From: Ramlibacter sp.
Lineage (GTDB): Bacteria; Pseudomonadota; Gammaproteobacteria; Burkholderiales; Burkholderiaceae_C
NCBI GenBank assembly: GCA_016713005.1
Contig: JADJPY010000012.1
Span: forward strand, 372,001-436,000
DNA: 64,000 nt
Reading direction: 5' to 3'
A program made the position numbers and the translations under genes. Shown piece by piece: positions 25,307 to 34,245 of this stretch; the stretch's first letter is position 1; each line of letters starts with the position of its first letter. The notes below the pieces were generated by a model, which was not told the DNA's origin, ran no database searches, and saw only the letters and a program-made list of their open reading frames with translations.

Positions 25307-27046
25307 ATGTCCGCTCTCTCCCGCCTGCCTGACGGCGCCGTGGCCCTGGCCACCCCGGACGAACTGCGCGAGCGCATCCGTCGCAGCGCACACCTCAAGG
25401 GCCGCCAGCCTGCCCAGGCGGCCCTGAACGAGGTGCGCGAGCTGATCGGCGCACGGCCAGCGGGCGGCCATCGCCGCGACCTGCTGATTGAACACCTGCA
25501 CCGTCTGCAAGACCACTGGCAGGGCCTGTTCGAGCGCCATCTGGTCGCGCTGGCCGCCGAGATGAACCTGCCCATGGCCGAGGTGTTCGAGGTCGCGAGT
25601 TTCTATCACCACTTCGACATCCTGCGCGACGGTGACATCGCCCCGTCGCTGACGGTGCGTGTCTGCGATGGCCTGTCGTGCGAACTGGGTGGCGCGCAGT
25701 CGCTTCTGGCGGGCCTGGGCGCGGCACAGCTGCCCGCTGGCGTTCGCGTGCTCTCGGCGCCATGCGTCGGGCGCTGCGAGCACGCGCCCGCCGCGCTGGT
25801 CGGCCAGCACGCCGTGACGCGGGCCACGGCCGAGGCCGTGATTTCACAGGCAAATCGGGCTCTGGCCCCCGTCCCACATGACTTGTCTGCTATTGATTTC
25901 ATAGCATATGACGAGTACCGCGCCGTTGGCGGGTACCTGCTGGCGGCGGCACTGGCGCGGGGGGAGACCTCGCCCGAGACGGTGTTGCAGGCGCTGGACG
26001 ATGCGGGTTTGCGCGGCATGGGGGGTGCGGGGTTTGCAGCGGCGCGCAAGTGGCGCATCGTGCGCGAGCAACCCGCGCCGCGGCTGATGGCCGTCAACAT
26101 CGACGAGGGCGAACCCGGCACCTTCAAGGACCGCACCTGGCTGGAGCGGGATCCGCACCGCTTCCTGGAGGGTGCGCTGGTGGCCGCCCAGGTCTGCGGC
26201 ATTGGCGAGATCTACATCTACGTGCGCGACGAGTACCACGAGGCGCGCCGCCTGCTGCAGGCCGAACTGGAAGCGTTGCAGGCGGACCCGCCCTGCGCAT
26301 TGCCCCGCATCGAGCTGCGGCGGGGCGCTGGCGCGTACATCTGCGGCGAGGAGTCCGCGATGATTGAAAGCATCGAGGGCAAGCGGGGCGAACCGCGGCT
26401 TCGCCCCCCCTACATCGCCGAGACGGGTCTGTTCGGGCGGCCCACACTGGAGCACAACCTGGAGACGCTGCACTGGGTGCGCGACATTGTCGAGAAGGGC
26501 GCCGCCTGGTACGCCGGCCACGGCCGCAACGGTCGCCGCGGACTGCGCGCCTTCAGTGTCAGCGGGCGGGTGCGTCACCCCGGTGTCAAGCTGGCGCCGG
26601 CCGGCATCACGGCGCGCGAACTGATCGAGGGTTACTGCGGCGGCATGGCTGAGGGCCACGAGCTGTACGCCTACCTGCCCGGAGGCGCCTCCGGAGGCAT
26701 CCTGCCGGCGTCTCTGGCCGACGTGCCGCTGGACTTTGACACGCTGCAGCCATACGGCTGTTTCATTGGATCGGCCGCCGTGATCGTGCTGGGCCACCGC
26801 GACCGTGCCCGCGACGCGGCGCTGAACATGATGCGTTTCTTTGCCCACGAAAGCTGTGGCCAGTGCACGCCCTGCCGCGTGGGCACCGACAAGGCCGCGC
26901 GGCTCATGGAGGCGCCTGTGTGGGACAACGCCACGCTGGAAGACCTCAACCAGGTGATGGCAGACGCCTCGATTTGCGGTCTGGGACAGGCCGCGCCCAA
27001 CCCGGTGCGCTGCGTGCAGCGCTACTTTGCCCATGAAGTCGCCTGA
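25307..27046 (+). CDS. NAD-linked formate dehydrogenase diaphorase subunit (NuoE-NuoF fusion)
   Basis: A 579-residue fusion of a NuoE-like thioredoxin-fold [2Fe-2S] domain (about 40-180; VCDGLSCELGG and APCVGRC supply four Cys) and a NuoF-like domain (about 210-560). The latter has the FMN/NADH site GMGGAGFAAARKW, GAYICGEESAMIESIEG, and the [4Fe-4S] ligands ESCGQCTPCRVGTDKA. It would pass electrons from the molybdopterin subunit to NAD+ in the cytoplasm. The next gene starts 14 bp before its stop. The linker between the two halves contains a translated copy of the short repeat (RALAPVPHDLSAIDFIA, about 184-200). A hydrogenase diaphorase is a less likely alternative because of the neighbours. 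Confidence 0.9.
   Translation: MSALSRLPDGAVALATPDELRERIRRSAHLKGRQPAQAALNEVRELIGARPAGGHRRDLLIEHLHRLQDHWQGLFERHLVALAAEMNLPMAEVFEVASFYHHFDILRDGDIAPSLTVRVCDGLSCELGGAQSLLAGLGAAQLPAGVRVLSAPCVGRCEHAPAALVGQHAVTRATAEAVISQANRALAPVPHDLSAIDFIAYDEYRAVGGYLLAAALARGETSPETVLQALDDAGLRGMGGAGFAAARKWRIVREQPAPRLMAVNIDEGEPGTFKDRTWLERDPHRFLEGALVAAQVCGIGEIYIYVRDEYHEARRLLQAELEALQADPPCALPRIELRRGAGAYICGEESAMIESIEGKRGEPRLRPPYIAETGLFGRPTLEHNLETLHWVRDIVEKGAAWYAGHGRNGRRGLRAFSVSGRVRHPGVKLAPAGITARELIEGYCGGMAEGHELYAYLPGGASGGILPASLADVPLDFDTLQPYGCFIGSAAVIVLGHRDRARDAALNMMRFFAHESCGQCTPCRVGTDKAARLMEAPVWDNATLEDLNQVMADASICGLGQAAPNPVRCVQRYFAHEVA
25851..25905 (-). repeat. short palindromic repeat, copy 7 (inside the NuoEF-type gene)
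   Basis: On the minus strand: GCTAT-N7-ATAGC, about 17 bp, then GGGACGGGGGCCAGAGCCC and GATTTG. It is translated in frame from the opposite strand and lies at the domain border between NuoE-like and NuoF-like halves. Confidence 0.85.
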
Positions 27047-29832
27047 CCTGCCGCTCGTCGATTTCACCCTGGACGGGCGCAAGGTCCAGGCGCTGCGAGG
27101 CGAGTCCATCCTGCAGGCTGCCCAGCGACTGGACGTGCAGATCCCGCGGCTGTGCCACTCGGACGGGCTGCGTCCCGACGGCAACTGCCGCGCCTGCATG
27201 GTCGAGGTGGACGGCGAGCGCACGCTGGCGGCCAGCTGTTGCCGCGCGGTGACGCCAGGCATGTCGGTGCAATCGGGCAGCCCGCGCGCGCGCAAGGCCC
27301 AGGCGATGGTGATCGAGCTGCTGCTGGCCGACCTGCCGCAGGCGGGCCACAAGTGGCTGGGCGACGACGCGACACAGCCGCACGGGGAACTCAGCGAGTG
27401 GGCGCAGCGGCTGGGCGTGGTGCCGCGTGACGAACTGAAAACCCTGCGCCGAGTGCAACCCGAGGCCGATCTTTCGCACCCTGCCATGGCCGTCAACCTG
27501 GATGCATGCATCCAGTGCGACCGGTGCGTGCGCGCCTGCCGTGACGAGCAGGTCAATGGCGTGTTGGGCTCCGCGGGCCGCGGCATGGCAAAGCGCATCG
27601 TGTTTGACCTGGGCGACGCCATGGGGCACAGCACCTGCGTGGCCTGCGGCGAGTGCGTCCAGGCCTGCCCCACCGGGGCGCTGAGCCCGAAGACGCGGGT
27701 TGGCCCGCAGTCACTGGATCGCCAGGTGGACTCGGTCTGTCCCTTTTGCGGCGTGGGCTGCCAGCTCACCTACAACGTGCGCGACGGCCGCATCGTCAGC
27801 GTGGACGGCCGCGACGGACCGGCCAACCACGGACGGCTGTGCGTCAAGGGGCGCTTCGGTTTTGACTACGCGCACCACCCGCACCGGCTGTTGCGCCCCC
27901 TGGTCAGGCGCGAGGGTGTTGCCAAGGACACGCTGGTGCTGCGTGACCCCACGCGCTGGGCAGAGGTGTTTCGCGAGGCCACCTGGGACGAGGCGCTCAC
28001 ACGGGCGGCGGGTGGACTGCGCAGACTGCGCGACACCCATGGTCCCAAGGCGCTGGCCGGATTTGGGTCGGCCAAGGGCACCAACGAAGAGGCCTACCTG
28101 TTCCAGAAGCTGGTGCGGACCGGATTTGGCAGCAACAACGTGGACCATTGCACGAGGTTGTGCCACGCCTCCAGCGTGGCGGCGTTGCTCGAGGGCGTGG
28201 GCTCCGGCGCGGTCAGCAACCAGGTCAATGACGTGGCGCACGCGGAGCTGATTTTTGTGATCGGCTCCAACCCCACATCCAACCACCCGGTGGCCGCCAC
28301 CTGGATGAAAAACGCGGTCGCCCACGGCGCACGCATTGTGCTGGCCGACCCACGCGTGACCGAGCTGTCGCGCCATGCCTGGCGCACCCTGCAGTTCCGC
28401 GCGGACACGGATGTGGCGCTGCTCAACGCGAGGATCCACACCATCATCGAAGAAGGTCTTGCCGCACAGGATTTCATTGACGCGCGCACCCGCAATTTCG
28501 CGGCACTTCGCGACAGCGTGCGTGCATTCAGCCCCGAGGCCATGTCGCCGGTATGCGGCATTCCCGCGGACACCATCCGCGAAGTGGCGCGCGCCTTTGC
28601 CACCGCGCGCAGCGCCATGATCCTGTGGGGCATGGGCATCAGCCAGCATGTGCATGGCACCGACAATGCGCGCTGCCTCATCGCACTGTGTGCCGTGGCC
28701 GGGCAGATCGGCAAACCCGGCAGCGGCCTGCATCCCCTGCGGGGGCAGAACAACGTGCAGGGCGCCAGCGACGCCGGGCTGATCCCGATGATGTACCCCA
28801 ACTACCAGCGTGTGGCCGACCCCGCCGCGCATGCCTGGTTCGAGCGCTTCTGGGGTGTGCCGCTGGACGCCGCACCGGGCTATACCGTGGTGGAAATCCT
28901 GGACAAGGCGCTCGCGCCGGACATCGACCCGCACAAGGTGCGCGGCATGTACATCCTGGGCGAAAACCCTGCCATGAGCGACCCGGACCTGAACCACGCC
29001 CGGCAGGCGCTGGCCAGCCTCGAACACCTGGTCGTGCAGGACATCTTCATGACGGAGACCGCGTGGATGGCCGATGTGGTGTTGCCCGCCACCGCCTGGC
29101 CGGAAAAGACGGGAACCGTCACCAACACCGACCGCATGGTGCAACTCGGGCGCCAGGCCATCGATCCGCCGGGTGAGGCGCGCGCCGACCTGTGGATCGT
29201 GCAGGAGATCGCATCGCGCTTTGTCCTGGACTGGCGGTACGAAGGAGCGGACCATGGCGTCGCCGCGGTCTACGAGGAGATGCGCCAGGCCATGCATGCG
29301 TCCATTGCCGGCATCACGTGGGCGCGCCTGGTGCGCGAGGGGATGTGTCACCTACCCCTGTGCGGACGAGGCCGACCCGGGCCAGCCAACCGTGTTCTCG
29401 CACAGCTTCCCGACGGCCGACGGCCGCCTGCTCCTGGTGCCGGCGCAGATCATCCCCGCCGATGAACAGCCCGATGCGCTCTACCCCATGGTGCTGGTGA
29501 CGGGGCGCATGCTGGAGCATTGGCACACGGGCAGCATGACGCGCCGCAGCTGAGTGCTCGACGCGCTGGAGCCGATGGCGGTGGCTTCGGTCAATGCCCG
29601 CACGCTCGCGGCGCTGGGATGCACTGCGGGCGACCGCGTCGCGCTGGCGTCGCGCCGTGGCCGCGTCGAAGTGCATGTGCGACTGGACGACGGCACGCCC
29701 GATGGCACCGTGTTCCTGCCGTTCGCATTTCGCGAGGCGGCCGCCAACCTGTTGACCAACCCGGCGCTGGACCCGTCCGGGAAGATTCCCGAATTCAAGT
29801 TTTGCGCGGTGCGCATGGAGGCGCTGGCATGA
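27033..29832 (+). pseudogene. Formate dehydrogenase alpha subunit (FdsA/FdhF-like), frameshift plus in-frame TGA
   Basis: Molybdopterin subunit that oxidises formate to CO2. Domains in order: plant-type [2Fe-2S] ferredoxin (about 10-85), NuoG-like and two [4Fe-4S] motifs (CIQCDRCVRAC, CVACGECVQAC), then the molybdopterin region with CPFCGVGCQL and NVDHCTRLCHASS, where the second Cys is the Mo ligand in place of selenocysteine. The frame opened at 27033 shifts at about 29337-29343: dropping one G of the GGGG after GCGA restores REGCVTYPCADEADPG. A TGA at 29551-29553 then interrupts MTRRS*VLDALEP, after which the same frame continues to 29832 with the conserved C-terminus. Sequencing error can explain the shift; the TGA looks like a real substitution or a second error. 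The last codon overlaps the DUF3305 start (ATGA). Confidence 0.85.
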
Positions 29833-30401
29833 ATCGCCCCGGACTCGATGTGTCGGTGGTGATGCGCCGTGAACGGCTGGAAAGCCGCTGGCAGCCGTGG
29901 CGCTGGGTACTGGACGAGGTGCGCCCGTCGGACCCCACGCAACAAGGAGGGCCGCTGCTGATCCAGGACGACAAGGACATCCAGCGCTGGCTGCACACCG
30001 GGTACCGCGTCGAGCTGTTTCGCGACGACGCCGAGGGGTATCACCTCAATGCCACCACACCCGCGCCGTGCTGGTTCGTGATGTGGCGCATGGAAGAGGA
30101 AGCGACGGTCGCGCCCGAGCCGATCGCCCGGCCGGAAATCGTGACGCTGAGCTACCACGACGCCGGACGTTGGCTGGACGCGCAGGAGACCGTCGAGCAG
30201 GTACCCGCTCCCCCTGAAGTGATCGACTGGATGCGCGCGTTTGCCGATGCCCACCTGATCCAGGAGCCCAAGAAGCGGCGGCGCCCGGACAGTTTCCGGC
30301 CGCTGACGGACCGCTTCGGCAACCCCGCCTCGGTGAGCACCGGCTGGAAGCGTGGTGGTGGCGGAGGCGGCCAAGGTGGCGAAGGTGGTGGCCATGGCTG
30401 A
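29829..30401 (+). CDS. DUF3305 domain-containing protein (formate dehydrogenase accessory)
   Basis: A 190-residue soluble protein of the DUF3305 family, which is found almost only in formate dehydrogenase loci. Visible features are SVVMRRERLESRWQPWRWVLDEVRP and the conserved PCWFVMWRMEEE; the C-terminus is a low-complexity Gly run (GGGGGGQGGEGGGHG). It begins at an ATG overlapping the alpha-subunit stop and overlaps DUF3306 by 8 bp, so the block is translationally linked. Its biochemical role is not known; help in enzyme maturation is plausible. Confidence 0.85.
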   Translation: MNRPGLDVSVVMRRERLESRWQPWRWVLDEVRPSDPTQQGGPLLIQDDKDIQRWLHTGYRVELFRDDAEGYHLNATTPAPCWFVMWRMEEEATVAPEPIARPEIVTLSYHDAGRWLDAQETVEQVPAPPEVIDWMRAFADAHLIQEPKKRRRPDSFRPLTDRFGNPASVSTGWKRGGGGGGQGGEGGGHG

Positions 30402-31107
30402 GGACAACTTCCTGGGTCGATGGTCCCGGCGCAAGCTGGATGTGCGGGAGGGCAAGCCCTTGCCTCCCGAGCCGCCCGCGCCGGCACCCCCGGTGGTGAC
30501 GGGGCGCGCCGTGGGAGCCGGGCCAGCTGACGCCTCGGCGGCCGGCGCACAGACCGAGTTCCACCGCGACGCGCGGCCATCATCGCCGGTGGAGCCACCG
30601 CCCACGCCGGCGCCTGCCCCGACGCTGGAGGACGCGCAGGCGCTTACGTCGCAATCGGATTTCACGCCCTATGGGGCTCGCGATGTGGCGCCCGAGGTGC
30701 GCAACGTGGCCATGAAGAAGCTGTTCTCCGATCCGCACTTCAACGTGATGGACCGCATGGACATTTACATCGACGACTATTCCAGGCCCGACCCCATCCC
30801 GCCCGAGTTGCTGCGCAGCCTGACCAGCGCGCGATTCCTGGACCTGTTCGACGACGTCAAGAACGAAAAGGAGCGCGCCGCGAAGGGTCGGGATGTTGCC
30901 GATGACCTCTGCGGCGAATCCGTGGCACAGTCAGAGCCAGCCGTGACACCGGACGGCGCGGCCGCGCCGCCCGACAAATCAGAGACAACCAGCCAACCCC
31001 CGCCAGATTTGGCGGGCGGGGGGAGCCAGGACGAACATGCCCACGCTGATCTGCGATTGCAACCAGACGATGCCGCTCCAGGAAAAGACCCTGGGGGCAA
31101 CGCTTGA
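30394..31107 (+). CDS. DUF3306 domain-containing protein (formate dehydrogenase accessory)
   Basis: A 237-residue, Pro/Ala-rich protein. The start MAEDNFLGRWSRRKLDVREG is the DUF3306 signature, and MKKLFSDPHFNVMDRMDIYIDDYSRPDPIP (residues about 108-137) is the second conserved block; the regions between and after look disordered. It pairs with DUF3305 in many formate dehydrogenase clusters. Its 3' end overlaps the polyferredoxin gene by 71 bp in another frame, an unusually long overlap. No activity is known. Confidence 0.84.
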   Translation: MAEDNFLGRWSRRKLDVREGKPLPPEPPAPAPPVVTGRAVGAGPADASAAGAQTEFHRDARPSSPVEPPPTPAPAPTLEDAQALTSQSDFTPYGARDVAPEVRNVAMKKLFSDPHFNVMDRMDIYIDDYSRPDPIPPELLRSLTSARFLDLFDDVKNEKERAAKGRDVADDLCGESVAQSEPAVTPDGAAAPPDKSETTSQPPPDLAGGGSQDEHAHADLRLQPDDAAPGKDPGGNA

Positions 31108-33139
31108 CGAAACCCTAACCCGCCATTCCAGCCTGTGCCGGCGCGAGATCGCGGCCTTCCAGGGTGCCATCAAGGGCAGTGAGCCTGTGGTGGTGGCCTG
31201 CACCCAGGAGCAGCGCCTGTTCGCTGGTGTGGCTGGCGAGTCCGGCGCCCATGTGGCGCCACTGCGTTTTGTCAATATCCGGGAGACGGGCGGCTGGAGC
31301 CGTGATGCGCGCCATGCCATGCCCAAGATCGCTGCGTTGCTGGCGGCCGCGCACCTGCCCGAGCCCGAACCCGTGCCCGTGGTGACCTTCCGCAGCGCCG
31401 GGCGGCTTCTCGTCATCGGCCCGCTGGATGCGGCCGAGCGAGCCGCCACGCTGGTGGCCGATGTGATGGAGGTGACCGTGTTTGCGCAGGGGCCGGGTGC
31501 GGAAGCGGGCGCCCAGGAGCGGCGCTTCCCGGTGCTGGCCGGACGCTTGCAGGCGCTGCAAGGTTGGCTGGGCGCCTTTGAGGTGCGCTGGTCGGCGGAC
31601 AACCCGATCGACCTGGACCTGTGCACCCGCTGCAATGCCTGCCTGGTGGCGTGTCCCGAGGACGCCATTGGCCTGGATTACCAGATCGATCTGGCCCGTT
31701 GCCAGTCGCATCGCGCCTGTGTGAAAGCGTGCGAAGTGGCCGGGGCGATTGACTTCACCCGGGAGCCGGTCGAACACAGCGAAACCTTTGACCTGGTCCT
31801 GGACCTGCGCCCGGGCCAGGCCCGTCCGGGCTTTGGGCAGCACGCGCCCCCGCAAGGCTACTTCCGGTGGGATGGTCGTGATCTCCAGACCTTGCTCAAG
31901 CTGCGGGAACTGGTGGGCGAGTTCGAGAAGCCGCGGTTTTTTGCCTACAAGCAGAAGCTGTGCGCCCACAGCCGCAACCAGACAACCGGCTGCACCGCCT
32001 GCATCGACATCTGCTCCGCCGAAGCCATCAGCAGCGAGCCCAAGCGACAGCAGATCAAGGTGAACCCCAACCTGTGCGTCGGGTGCGGTGCCTGCACGAC
32101 GGTGTGCCCCAGCGGTGCGCTGACCTACGCCTACCCCCGCGCGCCCGAGCAGGGCCTGAAACTGCGCACCCTCCTGACGGCCTATGCCAAGGCGGGCGGA
32201 AAGAATGCGGCCCTGCTGGTGCACAGCCAGGAGGCGGGCCAGGCGCTGATCGGAGATCTGGGCCGTGCCGCGCAGCTGGACGTGGCACACGGTGTGCCGG
32301 CCAATGTCATCCCTGTTGCCGTGTGGCACACCGCCAGCCTCGGCCTGGACCTGTGGCTCAGCGCCATCGCCCAGGGCGCATCCCAGGTGCTGGTGCTGGT
32401 GACGAAGGAAGAGGCGCCCCAGTACCTGGATGGCCTGCAGGCGCAGATGGACGTGGCCCAGGCGATTCTCAATGGCCTGGGGTACTCGGGCGTGCACCTT
32501 CAGCTGATCCGTGCGAACGACCCTGCATCGCTGGACGCCTCCCTGCAGGCGCTGGCCGGCACAACGCGCCAGACGCCCACCCTGCCCGCACGGTTTGCGG
32601 TGGCCGCCGAAAAGCGCGCCACGCTGGAGCTGGCGCTGGACCACCTGGTGGCCCAGGCCCCGCTGGATGTGGCACAGCGGACCGGCGCGATCGCCTTGCC
32701 GGCGGCGGGTTCGCCCTTTGGCACGATCGAGGTCGACAAGGACCGCTGCACGCTGTGCCTGAGCTGCGTGAGCGCTTGCCCGTCCAGTGCCCTGCAGGAC
32801 AACGCCGAGTTGCCCCAGCTGCGCTTCATCGAGAAAAACTGCGTGCAATGCGGCCTGTGCGCAAGCACCTGCCCGGAGCAGGCGATCCGGCTTCAGCCTC
32901 GCCTGTTGCTGGGCGCACAGCGGCGCGAGGCGCGCGTGCTCAACGAGGCGCAGCCGTATGCCTGTGTGCGCTGCGGCAAGCCGTTTGGCACCCTCAAGGC
33001 CATCGAGGCCATGGTGGGCAAACTGGCCGGGCATGCGATGTTCCAGGGCGAGGCGCTGCAGCGGCTGAAGATGTGCGGCGACTGCCGCGTGATCGACATC
33101 TATTCGTCCAGCAACGAGACCAAGATCACCGACCTTTGA
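31037..33139 (+). CDS. Multi-cluster 4Fe-4S polyferredoxin of the formate dehydrogenase locus
   Basis: A 700-residue soluble iron-sulfur protein. After a CDCN-containing N-terminus (MPTLICDCNQTMPL) and a domain of unknown fold, it has ferredoxin motifs at about 195 (CTRCNACLVACPEDAI), 215 (CQSHRACVKAC), 320 (CTACIDIC), 345 (CVGCGACTTVCPSGA), 570 (CTLCLSCVSACPSSA) and 600 (CVQCGLCASTCPEQA), followed by CVRCG and CGDCR near the C-terminus. No signal peptide is present, so it is cytoplasmic and probably carries electrons to or from one of the two formate dehydrogenases or supports their cluster assembly. The exact role is unknown. It overlaps DUF3306 by 71 bp and precedes the TorD gene by 12 bp. 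Confidence 0.85.
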   Translation: MPTLICDCNQTMPLQEKTLGATLDETLTRHSSLCRREIAAFQGAIKGSEPVVVACTQEQRLFAGVAGESGAHVAPLRFVNIRETGGWSRDARHAMPKIAALLAAAHLPEPEPVPVVTFRSAGRLLVIGPLDAAERAATLVADVMEVTVFAQGPGAEAGAQERRFPVLAGRLQALQGWLGAFEVRWSADNPIDLDLCTRCNACLVACPEDAIGLDYQIDLARCQSHRACVKACEVAGAIDFTREPVEHSETFDLVLDLRPGQARPGFGQHAPPQGYFRWDGRDLQTLLKLRELVGEFEKPRFFAYKQKLCAHSRNQTTGCTACIDICSAEAISSEPKRQQIKVNPNLCVGCGACTTVCPSGALTYAYPRAPEQGLKLRTLLTAYAKAGGKNAALLVHSQEAGQALIGDLGRAAQLDVAHGVPANVIPVAVWHTASLGLDLWLSAIAQGASQVLVLVTKEEAPQYLDGLQAQMDVAQAILNGLGYSGVHLQLIRANDPASLDASLQALAGTTRQTPTLPARFAVAAEKRATLELALDHLVAQAPLDVAQRTGAIALPAAGSPFGTIEVDKDRCTLCLSCVSACPSSALQDNAELPQLRFIEKNCVQCGLCASTCPEQAIRLQPRLLLGAQRREARVLNEAQPYACVRCGKPFGTLKAIEAMVGKLAGHAMFQGEALQRLKMCGDCRVIDIYSSSNETKITDL

Positions 33140-33151
33140 ACCGGAGAACCC

Positions 33152-33784
33152 GTGGCCCAAGACTCCACCGCACAGGTTATCGCGCTTTCACCCGCGCTGG
33201 ACGAGGAGACGGCGCGTGCCGAAGTCTATGGCCTGCTGGCCGCGTTGTTCTATGCGCCACCCGGGCCAGAACTGCTGCAGGCCTTGCAGGTGGCTGCGAC
33301 GGAAGCGCCTGCCGCCGGCGGTTTTCTTGAGGAGCCCTGGCGTGAGCTGGTGGCCGCTGCCCGTGCCCGTGACGCGGCGACCATTTCCGCCGAGTACGCC
33401 GCGCTCTTTGGCGGCGTTGGCAAGCCCGAGGTGTATCTGTTCGGATCGCATTACCTGAGTGGTTTCCTCAACGAGAAGCCGCTCGCCCACTTGAGGGCCA
33501 AGCTGGCCACTCTTGGGCTGACGCGCGACGAAACCCTGCCCGAAACGGAGGACCACGTTGCCTACCTCTGCGAGGTGATGCGCTACCTGATCGCAGGGGA
33601 CGATGTGGCGGTGTCCAACCTGGCGCGCCAGAAGGAGTTCTTCGGTGCCCACTTGCAGCCCTGGATCCTCCCGCTGTGCGACGCCATAGCAGCGCACCCC
33701 CGTGCCAGCTTTTACGCGGCGCTGGCCGGCTTTACCCGGGCGTTTGCCAGCGTGGAGAGCCAGGGCTTTGACATGCTGGAGTAG
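33152..33784 (+). CDS. TorD/DmsD-family molybdoenzyme chaperone
   Basis: A 210-residue all-helical chaperone that binds the Tat signal of a molybdoenzyme and holds it until the cofactor is inserted. The family core is visible as SAEYAALFGGVGKPEVYLFGSHYLSGFL and PETEDHVAYLCEVMRYLI. It starts at GTG 33152 after GGAG. The most likely client is the Tat-exported formate dehydrogenase 460 bp downstream. It ends just before a 214-bp spacer. Confidence 0.88.
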   Translation: MAQDSTAQVIALSPALDEETARAEVYGLLAALFYAPPGPELLQALQVAATEAPAAGGFLEEPWRELVAAARARDAATISAEYAALFGGVGKPEVYLFGSHYLSGFLNEKPLAHLRAKLATLGLTRDETLPETEDHVAYLCEVMRYLIAGDDVAVSNLARQKEFFGAHLQPWILPLCDAIAAHPRASFYAALAGFTRAFASVESQGFDMLE

Positions 33785-33821
33785 TCATTAAGGTTTCATG
33801 GCCCCGGACAGGGAGTGCGTT

Positions 33822-33876
33822 GCTATGATTTTCATAGCAACTGAACAAGCTTTTGTGCGGGCTGGAGCCGAGTTTT
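33822..33876 (+). repeat. short palindromic repeat, copy 8 (torD-fdh spacer)
   Basis: Plus strand: TGCTAT-N7-ATAGCA, 18 bp, then GTGCGGGCTGGAGCC and AGTTTT. Intergenic, in the 214-bp gap upstream of the periplasmic formate dehydrogenase genes. Confidence 0.85.
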
Positions 33877-33967
33877 CCGGATAACCCGGCGCAGCACTCC
33901 GGATGCCGTATTCCCCACTTGCGGCACAGCCCGTGGCGCATTAGAGTCGGCAGGCGCTATGCAGAAA

Positions 33968-33985
33968 AGTTCCTATCGTGGAACT
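33968..33985. promoter_or_regulatory. Small dyad (AGTTCC-N6-GGAACT) before the Tat-FDH genes
   Basis: Perfect 6-bp arms around TATCGT, ending 3 bp before the AGGAG of the next gene. It may be an operator or a leader hairpin; its place at the head of the exported formate dehydrogenase genes is the only support. Confidence 0.35.
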
Positions 33986-33998
33986 GCAGGAGACAACC

Positions 33999-34226
33999 AT
34001 GAGCCAGCCCAAAAGCCAGCCGCCCCGTGCACCCAGCGTGTCACGGCGTTCCCTCTTCGCAGGGGCTGCCACAGTGGGGGCCGTTGCAGCAGCAGCGAGC
34101 CTGATGCCCACGGCGCCCTCACCCGTGGCCGCAGGGCCGACCCAGCCGGCGGAACCGCCGTCTCGCGGCGGCGGCTACAGCCTGACAGACCACGTCAGGC
34201 AGTACTACAAGACCACCCTCGTCTGA
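33999..34226 (+). CDS. Formate dehydrogenase-region small Tat-signal protein
   Basis: A 75-residue protein with a twin-arginine signal (SRRSLFAGAATVGAVAAAASLM) and a short mature tail ending YSLTDHVRQYYKTTLV. It matches the small Tat-target protein regularly found just upstream of Tat-exported formate dehydrogenase alpha subunits. AGGAG lies 7 bp upstream of the ATG at 33999. It may be a structural or assembly partner of the alpha subunit; its function is not established. The gene for the alpha subunit follows 19 bp later. Confidence 0.85.
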   Translation: MSQPKSQPPRAPSVSRRSLFAGAATVGAVAAAASLMPTAPSPVAAGPTQPAEPPSRGGGYSLTDHVRQYYKTTLV

Positions 34227-34245
34227 CGCCTCCAGGAGACTCCCC

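Noticed and set aside
29551..29553. Selenocysteine codon in formate dehydrogenase
   Set aside because: The Mo-ligand position in this family is about 430 residues upstream and is Cys here. The TGA lies in the C-terminal domain where relatives have Ser or Thr, and no SECIS-like hairpin was recognised after it.
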